Assembly (NCBI RefSeq): GCF_902459505.1
Contig: NC_047101.1
Span: 13,517,168-13,581,167 of the forward strand
Source: Geotrypetes seraphini
Lineage: Eukaryota; Chordata; Amphibia; Gymnophiona; Dermophiidae
DNA: 64,000 nucleotides
Direction of reading: 5' to 3'
Positions 1 to 11,700 of this stretch are shown one piece after another. Below the pieces are notes generated by a model that was given only the letters and a program-made list of their open reading frames with translations, was not told the origin of the DNA and did not search any database. The position numbers and the translations under genes are program-made. Every line of letters starts with the position of its first letter. The stretch's first letter is position 1.

Positions 1-895
1 AAGATGGATTTGCTGAGGCAGAGGAGTGCTTTTGGTTCCTCCCTGGTGAGTGACGGAAGCTACTGTTGACATATCTTTTTGTCCACCAGCGTCTTCTGTA
101 ATCTCGACAGAGCTAGTCGAATGGCTCTGAGCTCCAATCGGTGGAATGACCACTGCGGCTGAGATGGTGTCCAACACCCCTGAATAGGACAATGATTGCA
201 ATGAGCTCTCCAGCCCCAAAGGCTGGCATCTTTCATCACCACGATCCAGGAGCAAAGTGTAGTAGAACGCCCCCGGCGGAGTGATTGCAGGAGAAGACAC
301 CAGACTATGTTTGCTCAGCTTCCAGAGTCCAAGGTAAACAGGGCTGCAAGGCATTCTTGTGCAGAACCCAGTGAGAGAACAAAGCATGTGAAGCACATCC
401 AACGTGGCAACTGTTGATCCCAGAACCTGAACTTAGCGGTGGATCAGAAAAATGGGGATGGGCGAGCACATCTCTGTAAGATCCAGAAGGGGCAAGATAC
501 TGTTCTGCAGATCTCCATTTGAAATCATGGAATCTTGAGAGCCACAGTCACGTGCGGAAGATCCAGAAGAGGCTTCCACTCTTCAGAGCCTTTCTTAAGC
601 ACGAGAAAGTATATGGAGTATCTGTCTGAGCCCCAGAGGTCAGGCGATACTGGGTCCATAGTTTGAAATTTCAGCAAGTGTTGAATAGTGGTTGGAATCC
701 TGAGCGCTTTGTCCGGGTGATTTGAGCAGAGCCCATTAACCAATCTGTCAGAGGTTGAGCAAATTCCAGTTTGTAACTTGACCAAATAGACTTTAAGACC
801 CACTGGTCAGGCGTAATGCTTCCAGACAGGCAGAAATATTTTGAGATGGCCCCCAATCCGCAGCGGGGCATCCATTGACCTGGCAGCAATGTGCA
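1..895 (-). mobile_element. DIRS-like retroelement fossil (RT/RNase H part)
   Basis: Minus-strand frames read like the reverse transcriptase and RNase H parts of DIRS-type retroelements: a motif of the YFLVLKKG...W.PLLDL type near 525-640, a W(V)L..I...Y.LEF block near 770-820, and an RNase H-like block (DASLWGW...LELRAIRLAL) near 90-240. The order along the minus strand (RT then RNase H) fits the family. The copy is broken, with several interruptions, and continues off the left edge. A Gypsy-type origin is the alternative. Confidence 0.6.
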
Positions 896-929
896 TGTGC
901 ATCAGGAGGCGCAGCATGGAAATCAGGAG

Positions 930-1419
930 GCTAGGAATGGAGGCTGGCCAATCTTCACTGGCTCCCAGTGATTTCCAGAATCCAATTCAAATGCTCCTAC
1001 CTGGCTTTTAAGATCATTCACGGCATCCTTCCTTCCCTAATCCCACTATCGTTTAACTCCTCGTGCCCTGGCTCCGCCAGACCTGCCCAAAGATATAAAC
1101 TATCCTTCCCCTCCCTACACGGTATTCTCTATGCAGGCAAACTGGGAAAATCACTTCTCTTCAAAATCACAGGTCTTTGGAATGACCTTACTATCAAGCT
1201 GCGGAACCTGAGCTCCCTCCACTTATTCCGCAAGCAACTGAAAACTTGGTTCTTCTCTAACATGTAATTCTATTTCCCCCTTTCCCTTCCACTCTATTTA
1301 TAAGCTCATGTAAATCTTTTCCTGTCTTTTCTTATATTTTAAGTTCTTGTAAACCGTGCCGAGCTCTACTTCCGTGGAGAGGATGTGGTATATAAATTTA
1401 AGGTTTAGTTTAGTTTAGG
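930..1419 (+). mobile_element. L2-clade LINE, 3' end
   Basis: A plus-strand frame from about 940 to 1,264 carries the L2 reverse-transcriptase C-terminus: HWLPV at the start, a FKIIHGILP block, LWNDL, and a closing F.KQLKTWFF before a stop. The 3' UTR follows, with the sequence GTAAACCGTGCCGAGC and a (TTTAG)n tail. The same 3' end recurs at 46.4 kb. It is 5'-truncated. Confidence 0.75.
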
Positions 1420-1822
1420 AATGTCTATAGCCATACCAGCATGAGAAAACACCTGCACACAGTTGGAAGCGCTGGGCGCCAAGAAATCAGAATGACCAGA
1501 ACCCCAGGAGGGCCGTGTCTGCTATCAGGCCGAGTTGTAGTGCAACAGTCCAGTCTACAATCCATGAAGTCATCCAGACCTCTGCCAAACAATCACAGCT
1601 CCTGAAAAGGCAGCCCAGCCAACGAAGCCTTGAAAGTGGAAAACAGCAGCCCACTAAGGGCAGAGCTGGATTACTCTGATTCCAGAGTCAAACTCACATA
1701 AGGGCATACAATTCATCCAGCATATAAACTGCGCCTGCCAAAACAAAACTGAAAAGAGGGAACCACTGGCTAAATTTCCAGAACACGCTTTTGAGCGTAA
1801 CATGCGCAAGCGACACATAAGT
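1420..1822. other. No gene seen
   Basis: No convincing frame, splice-flanked exon or recognisable repeat was found here. It may belong to the retroelement remains on either side. Confidence 0.4.
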
Positions 1823-1945
1823 GAACATAAGAATTGCCACTGCTGGGTCAGACCAGTGGTCCATCATGCCCAGCAGTCCGCTCATGCGGCGGCCCCCAGG
1901 TCAAAGACCAGTGCTCTAAATGAGTCCAGCCTAAGGCAGCTGCAT
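1823..1945 (-). mobile_element. CR1 LINE 3' end
   Basis: The plus strand starts GAACATAAGAATTGCC and runs through a 'gggtcagaccagtggtcc' block. This is the reverse complement of the CR1 3' terminus seen repeatedly in this window, whose sense strand ends in ...TTCTTATGTTC. Confidence 0.75.
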
Positions 1946-3768
1946 GAAAGAGCTTTCTGAGGACCACCTCCACACGGTAGACCTGTATATCTTCCAATAC
2001 GAAACCACCCACATTGGGAGGAAAAGTGCATTTTGCCACCTGTGCTACCAAAAATCCACCCTGGGCTGAACCAATGTTGCTGACACTCCCTTGCCAAAAC
2101 ATAGCTCTAGCAAAAGTCAGACTACTCTCCAGAGAATTAAACTTGTTCCAAGACCAAAACGCACATATCAGGGTACCAGGGGAAGGTAGCAAGTATACGC
2201 CACAAAGCCAGGAGGAAGAAGTGGACGGAGCTAGCTGAGAGACCAAAAGATTGCCTGTAAAGATTCAGAAAGAAGGTCTGGCAAAGCCACAAATTCAAAT
2301 AGGCGCAGGCTCGTGAGAGCATTTCCAGGCTCCCAAAACACCAGACGGATCCACAGATCCAGCACACAGTCCTTGATCTCCCATCCCAGGGAGCTCTGCA
2401 CCTGTAAATAAGGAGACAGAAAGCAAATCATCCGCATCTGGATCCCCCAGATCAGGGTCAGGCAATGCAAGCATGGCGAGTCTAGAACATGTCCAAAGAA
2501 GTAACACCACTGAGAAACGCTGTGTAGGTGTATTGGGACTGCACAGGGGGGAAACACACAGTAGTCCAAAATCCAGAGTGCAAAAATTTCAAAAATGTTG
2601 CAGAGGTGTCCAATCTCTTGGGGCATAGTTCACATGAAGGTAGCTAAATTGATCTTTTCTGAGGCTGCGCAGGGTCCGCAGCCTGGCAGAAGGAATTAAC
2701 AGCCTTGCCCAGCCCCAAAACCCAGGAAAGCTGCCCTGCTGGGCTAGCTGAGCGTTAGGTCACCTGCTTCAGCAAGGAAGAGGCCAAGCCGGATGCTGCT
2801 GCTGCTTCAGCCCTCCCCCCCCCCCCCCCCCGACTGCACCACGTGGCGTCAATAAGCTCTAAAAGCACTAAAATTGTGCAATTCTGGCAAGAATCCACAA
2901 GAGGAGAGCCTAAGGACTCCATTCCAGCAAGTTTCCAGGCAAAATTTGCAGTTATGAAGAAGCAAGGAGCTTTAGAATATAAATACGCCAAAAATCCAAG
3001 ATGGCCGTCACAAAATTCATGCCAAAATCACAATATTTTTCACATTTCCCAAACTCAAAAATGGCAATTTTAGGATTTTTCAGAAGGAGGGAGAACACAG
3101 GGAGACATTCAGAAACACAGAAAACCCCACTTTTCACACCTCCCCCTAATGTCTCTTGCAGATTGTCAGCTGGCGTACTCACTGTGACCTGAGAGAAATC
3201 AGAAGTGCTATAAGTCTGCATTCAGCTGTCACAGTAGCAGGATGAGAATAATCACTGCCACAATGCTGGGAATGCTTTTACAAAGCTGATTTTCGGGCTG
3301 CCAGTTAAGACTCCAATGTCTGACTATACCGCTACAATGTGGCCAGCATCCTGCGAGACACCGCAGAGCCTTCTAAGGGCGCCTAACAGAGAAAACTATG
3401 CAGGCTGGCCAACAAGTACCTAGAGGGATCGGCCTGTCAGCTACAGACTGAAGTCTGTGATTTCTCAAGCAGGCAGAGCTTTAAAATTGTTCCAATAACT
3501 AAATTACCCGAAAAGGGGACACAATTACATCAAATTAAAACAATGAAATGGGGAGAACAGAACACACACAACTGCAACCATAAACTGCAAAGTGAAGTAC
3601 TATAGAGGCAGAGTGAAAAGTCTGAAGTAGATTCCTTCTGCAGCTATGCAACTAAAGGGAAATAACCCTACTGTCTAGAATGTCTCACCTATTGCATTGG
3701 AAATTGTTTTCTGAACAATCTGTAAATACAAAGCATTCAATGCCTACACCACGGCTAAGAGAAACCAC
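1946..3768. other. Unassigned, probably repeat-derived
   Basis: No conserved domain could be read. A run of about 17 C lies at about 2,815-2,831. The block between the RT fossil at the left edge and the terminal-like repeat at 3.77 kb could be the 5' part of the same retroelement, but nothing read here proves it. Confidence 0.3.
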
Positions 3769-3990
3769 TAAGGTGAAATTTTGGTCTTACCTGATAAATT
3801 CTTTTCAATTCCTGCTATACCATTCCAGACCAACAGATTATGTTTCACTACCAGCAGATGGAAGCAAAGAAACTAAACAGTCCCAGTGACATCACCAGCG
3901 CAGACTGGAATATGCAAAGCCAAAGCGAACATTCAATCACAATGAACATATATATAAAATCATGAAACCCTTTAGGCAGTGATCTTCACT
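3769..3990. repeat. Unclassified terminal-type repeat
   Basis: It begins GGTGAAATTTTGGTCTTACC and resembles terminal sequences of interspersed retroelements with a 'ggtcttacctgata' start. It could be the outer end of the element whose RT lies at the left edge. Classification is uncertain. Confidence 0.35.
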
Positions 3991-4127
3991 GGGGGTTACT
4001 TTGGGGAGAAAAATGCTTAATGTGACAGTCAACAAGCAAAGTGAATATCACACAGGACAAACAGGGAGATGCGGGATTCCCTGTACAATACAGCTAGCCT
4101 AGTGGCTACTGCCTCTAATGTAGTCTG

Positions 4128-6572
4128 CTTAAACATAGAAACATAGAACATGATGGCAGAAAAGGGCCATGGCCCATCTAGTCTGCCCACACTAATGGCC
4201 CACCCCCTAACTACCTCCATGAAGAGATCCCACATGCCAATCCCATCTTTTCTTAAAATCTGGCACGCTGCTTGCCTCAATTACCTGTTGTGGAAGATTA
4301 TTCCAGCGATCAATCACCCTTTCGGTGAAGAAATATTTTCTGGTGTCGCCATGAAATTTCCCACCCTTGATTTTCAACGGATGCCCTCTTGTTGCCGTGG
4401 GTCCTTTAAGGAAAAAGAGATCCTCTTCCACCTCGATACGGCCTGTGACATATTTGAACGTCTCGATCATGTCTCCCCTCTCTCTGCTTTCCTTGAGTGA
4501 GTACAGCTGCAATTTACCCAGTCATTCCTCATACGGGAGATCCTTAAGTCCTGAGACCATCCTGGTGGCCATTCGCTGAACCGATTCAACTCTGCGGCCT
4601 CCAGAATTGTACACAGTATTCCAGATGGGGGTCTCACCATGGATCTGTACAACGGCATTATGACCTCAGGCTTACGGCTGACGAAACTTCTACGGATACA
4701 GCCCATGATTTGTCTAGCCCTGGATGAAGCTTTCTCCACTTGATTGGCAGTCTTCATGTCTTTGCTAATGATCACCCCCAAGTCACGTTCTGCTACAGTC
4801 CTTGATAGGATCTCACCATTTAGGGTGTAAGTCCTGCATGGATTTTTGCCAAGGTGCATGACCTTGCATTTTTTGGCATTGAAACTTAGTTGCCAAGTCT
4901 TTGACCAATGCTCCAGCAGGAGTAGGTCCTGCACCATACTGTCAGGCATTGAGCTTTTGTCGGGCACTGTGCTTTCATCTGTTGTGCGGTTGCCTACCAT
5001 GTTGCATAGTTTGGCGTCATCGGCGAATAATGTAATTTTACCTCGAAGCCCCTCAGCCAAGTCTCTTACGAAGATGTTAAATAGGATCGGGCCCAAGACC
5101 AAGCCCTGCGGCACTCCACTGATCACCTCCATCGTATCGGAGAGGGTACCGTTTACCACTACCCTCTGAAGTCTACCTCTAAGCCAGTCCCTAACCCAAG
5201 CGGTTAATGTTTCACCCAGTCCCATCGAACCCATCTTGCTCAATAACCTGCGGTGTGGGACGCTATCAAACGCTTTGCTGCATTCCAAGTACACGACGTC
5301 CAGGGACTCCCCTATATCCAGCTTTCTTGTTACCCAGTCAAAGAAGCTGATCAGATTTGATTGGCAGGACCTTCCCTTCGTAAAACCATGTTAATGGGGA
5401 TCTTGTAGATTCTCCTCGTTCAGGATCGTATCCAATTGGTGTTTGATTAGTGTTTCCATAAGTTTACTCACTATCGATGTGAGACTCACCGGTCTATAAT
5501 TCTCAGTCTCCGTCCTGCATCCCTTTTTGTGGAGTGGAATGACGTTAGCCATTTTCCAATCCAACGGGACTCTTCCTGTACTTAGGGAAAGATTGAAGAG
5601 CGCGGATAACAGTTCCGCCAGGACGTCACTCAACTCCCTGGGGTGTAGTTTGTCCGGTCCCATAGCTTTGTTCACCTTGAGTCTTGATAGCTCCTCGTAG
5701 ATACTGCTGTGCGTAAACTCGAAATTTTGAAACGGGTCTTCCTAGTTTTCCCTCGTCGGCAGCTGAGGCCCGGATCCCGGATCCTCGTAAGTGAAGACCG
5801 AGCAGAAGTATTCATTTAAAAGTTTGGCTTTGTCGGAGTCCGATTCTACATAGTTCCCGTCGGATTTCCTAAGGCGTACTATCCCATCTGTGTTTCTTTT
5901 TCTGTCACTAATATACGGGAAGAAGGATTTATCGCCCTTCTTGATGTTCTTCGCAAGGTTCTCCTCCTTTCGGAGTTTGGCCTCCCTGACTTCGATTTGA
6001 CCACTTTTGACTTGGCCAGATAGTCTTCCTTGGATTCTCGCTTCCCTGATTGTTTGTAGATGATGAACGCTCTTTTCTTCTTTTTTTTATGAGGTCTGAG
6101 ATCTCCGCAGAGAACCACTGTGGTCTATTGTTTCTTCGCTGTTTACTTACTGATTTGACGTAGCGGTTGGTTGCATCGTGTAAGGTTGATTTCAGAGTTG
6201 ACCACATTACCTCTACATTATCTGTTTCGGCATGGTTTTGCAGTGCACGATGGATGAAATCTCCCATGCTTTCGAAGTTTGTGCCCTTAAAGTTGAGGAC
6301 CTTGGTTGGATGTGCTTGACTTAGTGAAACCTTTCCTGAGGTTGAACCATATCATGTTGTGGTCACTGAAGGCCAACATATCGCCTACCGAGACCTCTGT
6401 GACACTTTCTCCGTTGATGAGTATTAGGTCTAGTATCGCCCGATCCCTAGTGGGCTCTAATACCATTTGTCTGAATCTCGCTCCCTTTATAGAGGTTAAT
6501 AGCTTCCTGCTGCCGCTGATTGTAGCGGAAAGATTGTTCCAATCCACATCAGGCATATTGAAGTCTGCTTAC
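4128..6572 (-). mobile_element. CR1-clade LINE, 5'-truncated (EN C-terminus, RT, 3' end)
   Basis: Read on the minus strand, the parts come in order. An endonuclease C-terminal part (DFNMPDVDWNNL ... SDHNMIWF) is at 6,572-6,287. A linker follows at 6,267-5,929. The RT is at 5,675-5,391 (GPD..HPREL, NYRPVSLTS) and 5,294-4,467 (GVPQG, and FADD near 5,013-5,027). The RT C-terminus (RGDMIETFKYVTGRI, RGHPLKIKGG, VIDRWN) is at 4,512-4,207. The 3' tail is (TTTCTATG)n, the CR1 hallmark. At least three frame changes or stops separate the open pieces, so it is inactive. The 5' end is cut inside the endonuclease. Confidence 0.88.
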
Positions 6573-6837
6573 ACACATTTATAGTGACTGATCTAACTAA
6601 AAAAAAAGTATACTGTGCCCCCCGCTCTCTTTTTTTCCTGTGTCCATACCACTCCTACAAATTCACTATCTAAGCCCCCTACATGTTCTCCCCTGCTCCT
6701 CTCCACTACACTTTTCCATCTGAACCCCAATCAGCCTCAGCTTCCATTCCCACCAGTTAGCCTTCACCACCCGCTCTATACCCTCAACCCCTTCTAGCTG
6801 CCCTCACTCTAGTTTTTTTAACCCCCCTACATTTTCC

Positions 6838-7120
6838 TTAAGATATGATATCCCCTTTCACCTTCAACCTATGCCCTCTCATTCCAGAGCATCCTTTCAG
6901 CTAAAAGATGCACATTCTATGCATTTATGACTTAGAGGTATTTAAATATCTATTAATCATCATCTCTCCCTTCTCCTGCCTTTCTTCCAAAGTATACATA
7001 TTGAAATACTTACGCCCGACTCCATAGGCTTTAGGGCAAAGACCATATTAGTTGCTGCCCTCTTGACCAACTCCAACCTATTTATATCTTTTGAAGGTAT
7101 GGTCTCCAGAAATGTATACA
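6838..7120 (-). mobile_element. Old CR1 3' fragment
   Basis: The plus strand carries the reverse complement of a diverged CR1 RT C-terminus: 'tatgccctctcattcc', 'ttaaatatct', and 'gctgccctcttgaccaactcc'. The minus-strand frame near 7,080-7,030 reads (V)KRAATNMVFALKP. It is older than the copy at 4.1-6.6 kb. Confidence 0.55.
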
Positions 7121-7124
7121 TTGG

Positions 7125-7400
7125 CATAGTAAGGGGGGTGGACCGCCTCAGGCGCCACCTTGGTGGAGGTGCCAGCACCTCTCCTCTCTCTCCTGCCACC
7201 CGGTACCTCTCCAAATCTTTGCCAGCTGCAAGCAGCATCTCTTACCTGCTGCTTGCACCAGCCTCATCCCTCCCTCCCTGTTTGTGAGGACCAGGAAGTG
7301 ATGTCAGAAGAAAGGATGAGGTTAGCACGAACGGAGATGCTGCTCGCAGCTGGCAAAGATATGACGATGTATTGGGAAGAGGGCAGAGGGAAAGGGTGCA
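7125..7400. repeat. Imperfect foldback element
   Basis: Two arms are inverted copies of each other: 'ccaaatctttgccagctgc' with 'aagcagcatctc' near 7,208-7,243, against 'gagatgctgctcgcagctgg' with 'caaagatatg' near 7,335-7,363. This is consistent with a non-autonomous DNA element. No target duplication was identified. Confidence 0.5.
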
Positions 7401-7739
7401 TTTGGGGCTCACATGGATAACCTAATTACAGTCTTCAGCATTAAGGAACAGAGAGATAAAGGAAAGTGTACTTTCAGAACAGCATCTTAACACAAAATCA
7501 AATAGGCTGAAAAACATACTACTGTAGTTTGTGTATAGCACTTCATACCCCATGCAGTCATAAAGAAAAAAATGTCTTTATTTGCTACCAAGGGGTCAGT
7601 GTTTATTTGCCGTCACCTATCTTTTGTGTTTAACTCTATTCCCATAAAGTATTAAAATTTGGAACTGTTTCTTCATTATCTACTATGGGAGAAAAAATAA
7701 AATGGTGACCAAGGATTTAAGACCCTCACATTCAGTATG

Positions 7740-7820
7740 AAAAGGAATGGATTTATTTTTTATTTCAAACACTTTTTACCCGCCTAACACCTAGGCAGTT
7801 TACAATAAAAACAAACACTC
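7740..7820 (-). repeat. LINE/SINE 3' tail fragment
   Basis: The plus strand 'cccgcctaacacctaggcag' with 'tttacaataaa' matches the 'accgcctaga...' type 3' tails also seen at 37.7 and 46.7 kb. Confidence 0.5.
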
Positions 7821-8009
7821 ACATTCAAATAAACAAATACATGCCTGTTTTATCCTTCAAACCATATTGAAGTATTAAAAAATATTATGTATAAAATCAT
7901 GTTCTTAGTGGTATGGTAGTTTCAATATATACATATGTGTTTAACCAACAAAATGGAAACATTTGCATATATTTCAGTAATATGAACAAAACAAAAAAGG
8001 TAAAGCTAC

Positions 8010-8222
8010 CTTGAGAAAGCTGCATCAAATGAATGTGTAGACAGGCAGGGATCACAGGTTCAGGAAGTTTCTGAAGAAAATATCTAAGAAGACTGATAGC
8101 TGAGGGTACATCTGCTTCTTTGTCCAAGTCCACCTCTTCTCCATTATCATACCTCTGACGGAGCCACTCCACAGTCTCAGCATTACCATTGACTTGAAAA
8201 AGTCCTTCTTGTTCCAGACCAC
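8010..8222 (-). CDS. FAM13B: FAM13B, coding exon with RhoGAP N-terminal half
   Basis: This 213-bp exon (71 codons) is intact. Its acceptor is ...CTAATTAG and its donor is G|GTAGCT. It starts and ends in phase 1, so it joins the exon at 14,339 in frame to rebuild EEHGGLEQEG. The protein reads [20 protein letters not shown], then [20 protein letters not shown] and a helix-rich segment ending HLMQLSQ. This matches the FAM13B RhoGAP domain as I remember it (human has [20 protein letters not shown]). The position of the RhoGAP arginine finger (G-x-F-R-x-x-G) is Gln here, as in FAM13B and unlike FAM13A, so GTPase activation is doubtful (inference). The next exon, expected to begin with the second base of an Asp codon (DYNNED-type), is beyond the left edge. 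The acceptor has a poor pyrimidine tract and directly abuts an L2 LINE. Confidence 0.93.
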
Positions 8223-8229
8223 CTAATTA

Positions 8230-8355
8230 GTCAGGAATTCGCAATTTATAAAGCTATTCATGGAAATGCACCACTGCATCTTTGCTCACATATTTCAATA
8301 ATATATTCCAACCTAGAACTTGTAGTTTGCTATCCAAGTATTATTGTAAGTACCA
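8230..8355 (+). mobile_element. L2-clade LINE, left piece (split by L1)
   Basis: The plus frame reads YKAIHGNAPLHLCSHI, the typical L2 RT C-terminal motif. It is interrupted at 8,355 by an L1 insertion and resumes at 9,536. It begins within about 8 bp of the FAM13B exon acceptor. Confidence 0.75.
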
Positions 8356-9535
8356 AAGTCTTTATTCATTTTTCATCTTACATCAAGTACAAAATATTAC
8401 ATCAATTGTATTTATACACATCACTTGAATTTATTTCAGTTATTATCTTAAATACATGTAATTTATTCCCTCCCAATCCACCCTTCCCACAAATATTTAA
8501 ACATAAATTTTGTATAAATATTACATTCTTATCTAATGATTAAACCTTAAATAGAACTTTATACCACCCCCCCTTCCCCATATTATAAATGTACTTTCAG
8601 TGGAAAATGGCATCTAATCATTGTAATAAGTTGTCAATGGCCCTCATATCTTTTTTAAATTATTATAATTTCCTTTTTGTATAGTAATTGTTCTTTCCAT
8701 TTTGTAAATATGGCACAACGAATTCCACCAAAAAGTATAGTTAAGTCTATTATAATTTTTCCAATTCTTGGTGATATGTTGTATGGCGACTCCTGTCATA
8801 ATTAATAAAAGTTTATTATTGCTTGATGAAATTTGACTTTTTATTCTCATTGAAGTACCGAATAGAATTATATCATATGATAATGCTACATGATTCTCTA
8901 ATAAACAATTAATTTAAGACCAAATTGATTTCCAAAAGGCCATGATACAGGGACAATAGAATATTAAATGATCCAAAGTCCCTGCTTCCAGATTACAATG
9001 CCAGCATCTATTAGACTTAGAGCTATCCAACTTTTGTAATCTAACTGGGGTCCAAAATGCTCTATGCAACAAAAAGAACCAAGTTTGTCTCATAGATGCA
9101 AACACTGTACATCTCATTCTCCAAGACCAAATTCGTGGCCATTGAGATGCTGAAATTTGATGCTTAATCTCAATGCTCCAAATGTCTCTAAGACCAGTCT
9201 TTGGTTTTTTATTCATATATCCAGATATCAATTTATACCATTGTGCGGCTTGGTGTCCCAAGAAATCCACCTGAAAGCATAAGAACTCCAGACTATACTG
9301 ATTATTAAAATTTTTTCCATTCAGGGAACCCCTCCTGAATAGCCTACTTCAGCTGCAACCATTTAAAACTTTGTGATTTGTTAAGACCATATTTATGTTG
9401 CAACTGTGAAAAATCAAGCAGTTTACCATTTAAAATAACATCATCTAAAATCCGTATACCTGCAATAATCCAATGCTTCCATACGATTTTAAATCCGCCA
9501 ATTTGAATCTTGGAGTTTAGCCATAAAGATTATTA
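8356..9535 (-). mobile_element. L1 LINE, 5'-truncated ORF2 C-terminus and 3' UTR
   Basis: A minus frame at 9,270-8,914 has the L1 ORF2 C-terminal signature: W.FLLHRAFWTP, then CWHCN.EAGTLDHLIFYCP and FW. A second piece at 8,850-8,644 (NNKLLLIMTGVAIQH) matches the copy at 28.0-27.8 kb. The insertion is flanked by a perfect 15-bp target duplication, TTATTGTAAGTACCA, at 8,341-8,355 and 9,536-9,550, which defines both ends. The 3' end is AT-rich and lacks a long poly(A). Confidence 0.9.
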
Positions 9536-10180
9536 TTATTGTAAGTACCAATTAACTACTAGTCATTAGACTCTCCCTTCCTTTGGAATTTACTTCCTTT
9601 TGAATTAAAAATGTTGGAGGAATCTTTTCTGTACACATGGAAAAATCTAGCTACTCAGCTGTTTTTCAATGGTCTTGGTCATGTTCATATTTTATTTACT
9701 GTTTTGAATATATTTTATTATATTAACAACCTCATAGGCTTCAGGAAAAAGAAGTATGGAAATCTGACAAATTTTATATCAAAATATGTGAACAAATGTT
9801 GACAAAGCTCATAAGATTTACCAGCTGTCAAGAAAAAGCTATATACATTCTATACCTGTTCACCTTCCTCCCCCGTCCACAACCGACAGATTACAAAGAA
9901 ATGTATATTGATACAAGATCTCCTGTGTGTCGCGTTGGGATAGAAACTTGTGTTGAAAAATCTATGACTAATTTAACCTGTAAACTATATATTATGGATA
10001 TTGGTATTAGATCCCTAGTATGTGTTGAGTTAGGATAAAAACTTGCATCAGAAAAACTTGTACTGTAAATATGGCAAATTGTAACCTGTTAACTATATCT
10101 TGTATATGTTGACCTGTAACCCGTTCTGGGCTCTTTGGGGAGGACGGGATAGAGAACGAATTAAATAAATAAATATACAA
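9536..10180 (+). mobile_element. L2-clade LINE, right piece and 3' end
   Basis: It continues the L2 frame after the L1 (LWNLLPFELKMLEESF near 9,590-9,640). It runs to a 3' end with 'gtaacccgttctgggctctt' and a (TAAA)n tail at about 10,160-10,178. Confidence 0.7.
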
Positions 10181-10189
10181 AATAATGCA

Positions 10190-10505
10190 CGTGGATGGTA
10201 ATACAAAACAGGGTGCTTAAGATTTCAAGGAATAACTGCACATGTTGAACTTTCATAAGGGCGCCTATTATAAAATAGCTTAATTCCCACAATAAAAGTT
10301 ATACCTGCACCAAGGCAGGGGTAATTTTGTGCCATTTATGTGTTGGAAGAAATCAGCACAGGTGTACATTTATTTTTCAAAACATACGTTACTGCCAGTT
10401 TTCTACATTTTGTAAGCTATCATTCCAAGCACGGTAAAGTCTTCCATATTCTGTTTTTTTTTAGGTTTTTGCAACTGGTGATTTTAAATGACAGTCAAAA
10501 ACTTT
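10190..10505. other. No gene seen
   Basis: AT-rich intronic sequence without a recognisable element. A short (CTTT)n tract at 10,506 belongs to the SINE that follows. Confidence 0.4.
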
Positions 10506-10742
10506 TCTTTCTTTCTTTCTTTATTTTAGGTATTTATATACCGCCTATCAAAGTTATCTAAGCAGTTTACAATCAGGCACTCAAGCATTTTTCCCTATCT
10601 GTCCCGGTGGGCTCACAATCTATCTAATGTACCTGGGGCAATGGAGGATTGGGTGACTTGCCCAGGGTCACGAGGAAAAGCATGGGATTTGAACCCACAA
10701 CCTCAGGGTGCTGAGGCTGTAGCTCTAACCACTATGCCACTC
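10506..10742 (-). mobile_element. tRNA-headed CORE-like SINE
   Basis: On the minus strand it starts with a tRNA-like head (GTGGTTAGAGC as A box, GGGTTCAAATCC as B box). A core 'gtgaccctgggcaagtcac' follows, then a 3' part 'agattgtgagcccaccggg', then a LINE-like tail 'ggcggtatataaatacc' and a (AAAG)n tract. The tRNA-like part is a SINE head, not a gene. Confidence 0.8.
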
Positions 10743-10884
10743 CTTCCTACTTCCTAAACATGATGCTATAAGCAAAGGTTTTTGAAACAAGCATATACCA
10801 GAGCGATATATAATCACCAATAACAAATTGTTGTCTACAGTGAATGAACATCACATTGAAAGTAAGATCCATACTTTTCTTACC

Positions 10885-11104
10885 AAATATACCAATGCCC
10901 AGTTAAAAGCCCACCTCTTTGAGAGTGCTTTCAACTCCTAACTCCTTTCACCTTGGGTTCTGCATCCCCAACTCTATATGTCGTGTCTGTCTGTCCAAAT
11001 TAGATTGTAAGCTCTTCCGAGCAGGGACTGTCTATAAATGTCAAAATGTACAGTGGTGTGTACGTCTTTCAGCGCTAAGTAGTAGTAGTAGTAGTAGTAG
11101 TAGG
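10885..11104 (+). mobile_element. L2-like LINE 3' end with (TAG)n tail
   Basis: A short frame with KAHLFESAFNS is followed by the classic L2 3' block 'gattgtaagctcttccgagc', 'agggactgtct', and a (TAG)n microsatellite tail at 11,076-11,104. Confidence 0.75.
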
Positions 11105-11114
11105 ATTATGAAGA

Positions 11115-11700
11115 AAAGATTGGGGGATTGTGCACACCCATGAGATGTTTAAAGGCAAATTTTAAGGACCACCTACTCCCATGGGAAGAATTTAAAGGCG
11201 ATTTTGAGCCTTTTTGACTTACCAGAAACCAGGAGTATTCGATCGAGGAGTTGTGGGTCATTATAAATGTGGCAATTGCAAAAACTGTGAAATGACATTA
11301 CAAGCAACTACTGTACTTTTAATAACTCAACATTTGGATTTTACAGTAGATGGGAGAGTTTATCACCTTAAGCAATTTAATAACTAACAGCAAATACGCA
11401 ATTTGTGATTATATGCCCTTGAAATAAAATTTACATCAGTTACACCATTAGAAGTTTTAAGATCAGGTTAAATGAACACTGTTCAAATCTCACACATGGC
11501 AAAATGAAAGCACCACATTGTAAACAGGAAAAAAAAAATATCAAAATTTCAGTCAGCTATGATGTCTTATCATCAATATCATCCCTAGATGTAAATGTGG
11601 TGGTGATCATGCTAAGAAATTACTACAGCATGAACAGCATTGGATTTCCCCTTTATAATTATTAGAACAATTTGGTTTAAATAGTTTTATTGAGTAGAAG
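11115..11700 (+). mobile_element. Penelope-like element, C-terminal region
   Basis: Plus-strand frames read GHYKCGNCKNCEM near 11,262-11,300 and, after frame changes, CKCGGDHAKKLLQHEQHWI near 11,598-11,655. This is the Cys-containing linker and C-terminal end of Penelope-like RT/GIY-YIG proteins (the G-GDR...L...E..WI..L motif). It is degenerate, with several frame changes. Confidence 0.7.

Noticed and set aside
10690-10742. tRNA gene signal
   Set aside because: The A and B boxes belong to the tRNA-derived head of a SINE; no complete cloverleaf.
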